Positions 59,690 through 64,000 of a stretch of DNA of 64,000 nt are shown in pieces. Origin of the DNA: Vibrio barjaei (GTDB taxonomy: Bacteria; Pseudomonadota; Gammaproteobacteria; Enterobacterales; Vibrionaceae); contig NZ_LQXO02000003.1 in NCBI RefSeq assembly GCF_001639065.2, forward strand, positions 1 to 64,000. The letters run 5' to 3'. Below the pieces are notes generated by a model. It made no database searches and was not told the DNA's origin. It worked only from the letters and a program-made list of their open reading frames with translations. The first letter of the stretch is position 1, and every line of letters begins with the position of its first letter. The position numbers and the translations under genes were made by a program.

Positions 59690-60355
59690 ATGACATCAAA
59701 CCGAATCAAATGCGTGATTTTTGATTGTGATGGGACACTGATCGATAGTGAACGCTTGTGTTTGCAAGCTATTGTAGAAGTGCTAAGTAGTATTGGCGTC
59801 GAGGTAAACTACGATGATGTCAAAGATCAGTTCCAAGGCGTGAAACTGGAAAAGATCTTCGGGGCACTGGTCGATGATAACTCCAAGCTTGCTAATGACG
59901 GTTTAACTGAGCTTATTAGCCACTATCGACTGCGTTGTAAGGAGCTGTTTGCTGAACAATTAACGGTTATCGATGGTGTCTATGAAGTATTGGATGAGCT
60001 GAAGGCGAATAATATTGCGGTATGTATCGCATCAAACGCTCCCCATGAAAAGATGGCGTTTACGTTGCCACTGACTAAACTAGACCAGCACTTTGAAGGC
60101 ACAGTCTTTAGTGCTTTGGACGCCAATGCATGGAAGCCCGACCCCAAACTATTGCACTACGTGATGGACAAAATGCAAGTAAGCCCAGAAGAGTGTTTAT
60201 TCATAGATGATTCTTTAGTCGGCATTCAAGCTGGCGTCGAAGCTAATGTAACCACGTTGTACTTTTCCCATGCGGAACCGCATAAAGAGCTCACAATCAA
60301 CAGCGCATATTTGCATTACATTACTGAAATGCGCCAATTGCTGACGTTTGTTTGA
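59690..60355 (+). CDS. HAD superfamily phosphatase, YieH-like (possible 6-phosphogluconate phosphatase)
   Basis: The 221-residue protein is a haloacid dehalogenase-type phosphatase with motif I FDCDGTLID (D12, D14), a helical cap (about 20-85), motif II SNAP, motif III KPDPKLL and motif IV FIDDSLVGIQAG. Length and cap resemble E. coli YieH, which acts on 6-phosphogluconate in vitro, so the substrate is a guess. Upstream GTGs (59675, 59678) are alternative starts. It converges on the ArsC-ArsR fusion gene, 19 bases away, with no evident terminator between. Confidence 0.85.
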   Translation: MTSNRIKCVIFDCDGTLIDSERLCLQAIVEVLSSIGVEVNYDDVKDQFQGVKLEKIFGALVDDNSKLANDGLTELISHYRLRCKELFAEQLTVIDGVYEVLDELKANNIAVCIASNAPHEKMAFTLPLTKLDQHFEGTVFSALDANAWKPDPKLLHYVMDKMQVSPEECLFIDDSLVGIQAGVEANVTTLYFSHAEPHKELTINSAYLHYITEMRQLLTFV

Positions 60356-60374
60356 TGATTAGAAAATGGGCCGA

Positions 60375-61124
60375 CTAATTATGCTTCTCAGGGCGGGTGG
60401 CCGATTGGTTGAGTAGCTGATTAGCCGCCACTAATGCAGCTCTCATACTGACCACAGATGCGTCTAGAATGTCGATTGCCCAAAGTGGTAGTTTGCCGGA
60501 AATGGAGTAAAACGCCCATTGACCTTTCCTTCGATCTGAAACGATCCCGCAATTTCTGAGTACTGCGAGCGCTCGAGAAATCTTAGGCTGTGATTCTTGT
60601 AACGCGTCACACAGTTCCCCAACACTTAATTCAACCTCTGTAAAGATCAATAAAGTGATCATAAGGCGAGTCTGATCGCCTAAGCACTTATGCAGTACTA
60701 GAGGATCAAAATCTAAATCGTTGGTTGGTTGATGAACGGTAACAAACAAGTCGATCCGCTTTTGCAGGTCATATAAAGACGCCTCGAAGGAGATATCAGA
60801 GAGAGACGTTGGCGCTGGAAGATCCCAATAAATACTCTCTTCAGTGTTCTCGAATACGCCGCATTCACGCTGTGCTGAAGAGCAGAGCGTAATTACATAG
60901 TCAAAATGCGTATCTTTAAACTCGTCGATGGACTTTGAATACAGATCATCGGCAGGAAAATCTGCATTGTTCAATGTCGCTATCGTTCTTGCGTCAACCT
61001 GACTAGGACTGCTCCCTGCACTATAGGCTTGATAAAGCTCAGCATAATCGCGATTTATAATCGCTTCCGCTAGTTGCGAACGTGCTGAATTGCCTCGGCA
61101 GACAAAGAGAATCTTTTTAGTCAT
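60375..61124 (-). CDS. Fusion of arsenate reductase (LMW phosphatase fold) and ArsR-type regulator
   Basis: The 249-residue chain has two domains. Residues 1-135 are a thioredoxin-coupled ArsC/LMW-phosphatase domain: P-loop CRGNSARS with C9 and R15, then the redox pair C81 and C88 in TLCSSAQREC, matching the C10/C82/C89 trio of the S. aureus type; D101 could be the acid. Residues 140-235 are an ArsR winged helix (LGDQTRLMITLLIF; SQPKISRALAVLRNCGIV). The classical arsenic motif ELCVCDLC reads ELSVGELC (165-172), keeping only the last Cys. GAGGA precedes the ATG. No arsB, acr3 or arsJ lies nearby. Confidence 0.88.
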   Translation of the reverse strand: MTKKILFVCRGNSARSQLAEAIINRDYAELYQAYSAGSSPSQVDARTIATLNNADFPADDLYSKSIDEFKDTHFDYVITLCSSAQRECGVFENTEESIYWDLPAPTSLSDISFEASLYDLQKRIDLFVTVHQPTNDLDFDPLVLHKCLGDQTRLMITLLIFTEVELSVGELCDALQESQPKISRALAVLRNCGIVSDRRKGQWAFYSISGKLPLWAIDILDASVVSMRAALVAANQLLNQSATRPEKHN

Positions 61125-61191
61125 GGTTTCCTCAAGAGATTGAGCATCACGGTGTGGTTGCAGGCAATATTATGAGAGTTATTTGCAGTTA

Positions 61192-61222
61192 AAGAAAGAC
61201 CTTTCATCATTGAAAGGTCTTA
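61192..61222 (-). terminator. Terminator of the rpiB-epimerase operon
   Basis: On the minus strand AAGACCTTTCA pairs with TGAAAGGTCTT around ATGA, followed by TCTTT. It separates the operon from the ArsC-ArsR gene. Confidence 0.88.
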
Positions 61223-61270
61223 TCAAGCCATAGGTGAGTTTTATAGCAGGAGCGCTATTAAAGTAGGGGG

Positions 61271-61948
61271 TTAAGCTGCAGTGGCTAGCTTGCCATCTGC
61301 AATTGCTCTCAAGTTATCCATGGTTTCCGCATAACTAGTGGGCTTACCAAATAAGCCAGCAGTACCAAGGATAAAGTACTCGATTTTATCCTTAAGCAAA
61401 TCGATGACCTCTGGGCTGATGGCACCATCAATAGCCAGCTTAGTATCGGTACCTTGCTTGTTGATCATGTCAATAATGCGATCAATTCGATTGAAAGCAT
61501 TGGCAATGAACTTCTGCCCGGCAAATCCTGGGTTAACTGACATCACCAAAATTACGTCTGTGACATCGAGTACATCTTCAATCACACTGAGAGGTGTGCC
61601 TGGATTGATAGCCAGTCCTGATTTAATGCCTTTCGCTTGAATATTACCAAGCGTACGATGTAGGTGCGGTGGCGCCTCCGCATGAACATACATTAGGCTT
61701 GCACCGAGATCAGCAAACATATCAATGTATTGATCTGGATTAGACAACATTAGGTGTACATCGTATTCAATATCGGTTGTATTGCGGATAGCCTTAATAT
61801 CTTCTGGACCTAATGCGAAGTTAGGAACAAAGTGTCCATCCATTACATCAATATGAAGCATATCTACTTTGGCTTTCTCTAACTCCGCCAACTCTTGAGG
61901 CAGTTTAGAGAAATCCACACACATCATTGAAGGACAAAACTTAGCCAT
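61271..61948 (-). CDS. Ribulose-phosphate 3-epimerase family, probably allulose-6-phosphate 3-epimerase (AlsE-like)
   Basis: This is a 225-residue TIM barrel with metal-site motifs LHIDVMDGHFVPN, DVHLMLSNP and VMSVNPGFAGQKF, a catalytic aspartate in LAIDGAISPE, and a C-terminal LGTAGLFG. It begins FCPSMMCVDF, close to the SPSLMCMDL start of E. coli AlsE, and ends with AlsE-like GTxGLF rather than the Rpe GSAIF. Together with its overlap of rpiB and the neighbouring PTS gene, this favours a sugar-catabolic role over the housekeeping Rpe. The start at 61948 has AAGGAG upstream and overlaps the rpiB end by eight bases. Confidence 0.85.
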   Translation of the reverse strand: MAKFCPSMMCVDFSKLPQELAELEKAKVDMLHIDVMDGHFVPNFALGPEDIKAIRNTTDIEYDVHLMLSNPDQYIDMFADLGASLMYVHAEAPPHLHRTLGNIQAKGIKSGLAINPGTPLSVIEDVLDVTDVILVMSVNPGFAGQKFIANAFNRIDRIIDMINKQGTDTKLAIDGAISPEVIDLLKDKIEYFILGTAGLFGKPTSYAETMDNLRAIADGKLATAA

Positions 61949-62393
61949 GAGTGAGCTCCTTTTCGATATCTGCAATTTGGTCAATACGATTCTGGTGACG
62001 GCCACCTTCAAACTCACCTTCTAACCAACGGTCTACAATCATTTTAGCGAGCTCAATTCCTACGACGCGAGAGCCGAACGAAAGAATGTTGGTGTTGTTA
62101 TGCTCGCGAGAAAGCTGAGCGGTGTATGGGTCGCTGCAAACCACTGCGCGAATACCTGGAACTTTGTTAGCAGCTAGCGAAATGCCAACACCTGTTCCGC
62201 AGATCAAAATGCCGCGCTCGGCTTGACCTGAAATTACTGAGTGTGCAACCGCTTTGCCGTATTGAGGGTAGTCAGTTCGCTCAGCAGATTGAGCACCTAA
62301 GTCGATCACTTGATGACCTTTTTGCTCTAAGTGACTAATAACGAGAGCTTTGTGTTCGAAACCTACGTGGTCACAACCGATAGAAATGATCAT
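61941..62393 (-). CDS. rpiB: RpiB/AlsB-type sugar-phosphate isomerase
   Basis: The 150-residue protein has SIGCDHVGFEHKALV, the catalytic-cysteine region ILICGTGVGISLAANKVPGIRAVVCSD and the LSREHNNTNILSFGSRVVG signature of RpiB. These enzymes isomerise ribose-5-phosphate, and often allose-6-phosphate to allulose-6-phosphate. ATG 62393 gives MIISIGCDHVG; 18 upstream codons in frame have no start signal. It is the first gene of a two-gene operon with the AlsE-like epimerase and divergent from the PTS gene. Confidence 0.92.
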   Translation of the reverse strand: MIISIGCDHVGFEHKALVISHLEQKGHQVIDLGAQSAERTDYPQYGKAVAHSVISGQAERGILICGTGVGISLAANKVPGIRAVVCSDPYTAQLSREHNNTNILSFGSRVVGIELAKMIVDRWLEGEFEGGRHQNRIDQIADIEKELTHG

Positions 62394-62649
62394 GTTTGTC
62401 TGTACCTTAACCGATAAATATGGATTTGATTTTACGATAAAATTCACATCTGTAAATATTTAATTTTCGCCAAAATCTCGATTGCAATATAAGTGAATGA
62501 AAAATAACAATTAAAAAGTTCACAATAAAATTCATTATCGTGTAAATTTCATGAATTAATTTATTTTGTGATAAAGATCGTCGTCTAGCACGTAAAGGGG
62601 TGATAGATTGAAAAGCAATTACTCAATAAACAAATCACAGGATGAAATG
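62394..62649. promoter_or_regulatory. Divergent control region of rpiB and the PTS gene
   Basis: Two related elements, each ATAAAATTCA then 6 or 4 bases then TGTAAAT, lie at 62437-62457 (near rpiB) and 62525-62547. The first contains the partial palindrome TTCACATCTGTAAA. A CRP-like TGTGATAAAGATCGTC lies at 62567-62582, 68 bases before the PTS start. This suggests one local regulator plus CRP controlling both directions. Confidence 0.45.
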
Positions 62650-64000
62650 ATGTCTTATTCGTTGATTGCAGAAGAGTTGGTTAACTCGCTAGGCGGTGAA
62701 CAAAACATAGTATCGGTCGCGCACTGTGCAACACGTTTACGTGTGATGGTGGCAGATGAAACCAAAATCGATAAAGAGAGGATTGAAGATACAGACAAGG
62801 TAAAGGGCGCGTTCTTTAACAGTGGCCAGTACCAAATTATCTTCGGAACAGGAACGGTTAACCGTGTATTTGAGGCGGTTCAGAATCTCGATTTGTCAAC
62901 GTCTTCAAAGTCAGAAATTAAACAAGCAGCAAACCAACAAGGTACAGCGCTACAACGAGCAATTCGCACATTCAGTGATGTGTTCGTCCCACTGATACCA
63001 GCCTTGGTAGCAACAGGGTTGTTTATGGGGCTTCGTGGACTTGTGACGCGACCTGAAGTGTTGGCTATCTTTGGTCTAACGCCGGATTCTATTCCTGCAA
63101 ACTTTATCCTTTATACTCAAATTCTTACGGATACGGCGTTTATCTTCTTACCTGCAATGGTGGCTTGGTCGGCAAGCCGCGTATTCGGCGGGACACCATT
63201 GATAGGTTTGGTGCTTGGTCTGATGTTGGTTTCCCCTGCATTACCTAATGCGTGGGCGGTTGGCTTCGGTGAAGCGAATCCATTGATGTTCTTTGGCTTT
63301 ATTCCAGTCGTTGGCTACCAAGGTTCGGTTATTCCAGCATTTATCGCAGGTTTCTTAACCGCGAAGTTGGAACGCCGTATTCGCTCAATCATGCCAGAGG
63401 CGTTTGATTTGGTCATGACCCCATTCCTAACGCTGCTTATTATGAGTGCTGTTGCGCTTCTTGCTGTAGGTCCATTGTTCCACATCGTTGAAGTGACCAT
63501 GGTAGAGGCGACTAAGTACTTGCTTGACCTACCATTTGGCTTAAGTGGTCTGATTATCGGCTTCGTGTGGGATTTGATTGTTATCACTGGTGTTCACCAC
63601 GTGTTTAACCTGTTAGAAATCCAGCTACTAGCGAACGAAGGCAGTAACGTTTTCAACGCACTTATTACTGGTGCCATCTCAGCTCAAGGTGCAGCGTGTC
63701 TAGCGGTTGGTATGAAGACGCAAAGTAAGAAGCTTAAAGCGCTGTGTTTCCCATCAACGGTATCTGCTTTCCTAGGTATTATTGAACCAGCAATCTTTGG
63801 TGTGAACCTTCGTTACTATCGTCCATTTGTATTCGCTCTAGTCGGTGGTGCTGCTGGTGGGTTTGTAGCACAAATTCTTGGGCTAGCGGCGAGCGGTATG
63901 GCGGTAACCGTTATACCAGGCACGTTACTTTATCTAGATGGTCAGATTCTCTCTTACTTACTCGTTCACGCGGTAAGTTGTGGTGTGGCGTTCTCGTTGA
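62650..64000 (+). CDS. PTS EIIBC component, sucrose/trehalose/beta-glucoside type (3' end outside window)
   Basis: The gene runs off the window edge after 450 codons. Residues 1-85 are an EIIB domain with the phosphorylation site C26 in HCATRLRV and GQYQIIFGTGTVN. From about residue 105 an EIIC domain begins (RTFSDVFVPLIPALVATGLFMG), with about ten hydrophobic helices, the substrate-region GVHHVFNLLEIQ and IEPAIFGVNLRYYRPF. The overall pattern is that of glucose-superfamily EIIBC such as ScrA. ATG 62650 (AGGA, seven-base spacing) is preferred over ATG 62647. No EIIA domain was seen within the window. Substrate unknown; context suggests allose, allulose or a related sugar. Confidence 0.9.
   Translation, partial: MSYSLIAEELVNSLGGEQNIVSVAHCATRLRVMVADETKIDKERIEDTDKVKGAFFNSGQYQIIFGTGTVNRVFEAVQNLDLSTSSKSEIKQAANQQGTALQRAIRTFSDVFVPLIPALVATGLFMGLRGLVTRPEVLAIFGLTPDSIPANFILYTQILTDTAFIFLPAMVAWSASRVFGGTPLIGLVLGLMLVSPALPNAWAVGFGEANPLMFFGFIPVVGYQGSVIPAFIAGFLTAKLERRIRSIMPEAFDLVMTPFLTLLIMSAVALLAVGPLFHIVEVTMVEATKYLLDLPFGLSGLIIGFVWDLIVITGVHHVFNLLEIQLLANEGSNVFNALITGAISAQGAACLAVGMKTQSKKLKALCFPSTVSAFLGIIEPAIFGVNLRYYRPFVFALVGGAAGGFVAQILGLAASGMAVTVIPGTLLYLDGQILSYLLVHAVSCGVAFSL

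Noticed and set aside
63315..63587. 90-codon minus-strand frame opposite the PTS gene
   Set aside because: Antisense to the EIIC domain; no Shine-Dalgarno or family match.

Overview
The window is chromosomal core-genome DNA from a marine gammaproteobacterium, almost certainly a Vibrio. It carries a LuxR/HapR/SmcR-type quorum-sensing regulator between lpd and hpt, a pilABCD competence-pilus operon joined to coaE-zapD-yacG, and the orders nudF-yqiB-cpdA-yqiA-parE-parC, ffh/ypjD/corB, rpsP-rimM-trmD-rplS, rplM-rpsI-petABC-sspAB and zapE/zapG/degQ/degS. No insertion sequence, phage gene, CRISPR array or broken gene was seen. Species was not resolved.

Layout. 1-450: end of a tRNA cluster (Phe cut by the window edge, then Asn) and stacked terminators. 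452-9537: a CPA1 Na+/H+ antiporter, metH with MetJ boxes, corB, ypjD and ffh. 9759-11765: rpsP-rimM-trmD-rplS. 11953-19003 (minus strand): nadC, then pilA-pilB-pilC-pilD-coaE-zapD-yacG. 19124-27272: ampD, then pdhR-aceE-aceF-lpd with two PdhR operators. 27374-29052: luxR-type regulator and hpt back to back across a 527-base regulatory region. 29117-33514: carbonic anhydrase divergent from a SulP transporter, then the yadGH ABC exporter. 33606-38007: glnE and hldE. 38073-46536: tolC divergent from nudF-yqiB-cpdA-yqiA, then parE-parC. 46629-51121: degS, degQ, zapG, zapE. 51324-56433: rplM-rpsI, petABC, sspAB. 56749-62393: a 43-codon small membrane ORF, a GntR-family regulator, pykF, a HAD phosphatase, an arsenate-reductase/ArsR fusion, and an alsE/rpe-like epimerase overlapping rpiB. 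62650-64000: a PTS EIIBC gene, divergent from rpiB and running off the edge.

Most of the window is housekeeping. The parts that look accessory or less described are the right-hand 7 kb: (i) a divergent PTS permease / RpiB / allulose-6-phosphate-epimerase-like cluster that suggests uptake and catabolism of a rare hexose such as allose or allulose; (ii) a single-chain ArsC-ArsR fusion with the reductase cysteines intact but most of the classical ArsR arsenic-binding cysteines missing; and (iii) a small single-helix membrane protein with its own promoter, Shine-Dalgarno and terminator, preceded by a perfect 22-base inverted repeat. Regulatory signals readable in the sequence include MetJ boxes, PdhR operators, a Qrr sRNA pairing site before luxR, an L13-type leader before rplM and a structured leader before petABC. 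All assignments come from reading the sequence and translations against remembered families; no database search was run.
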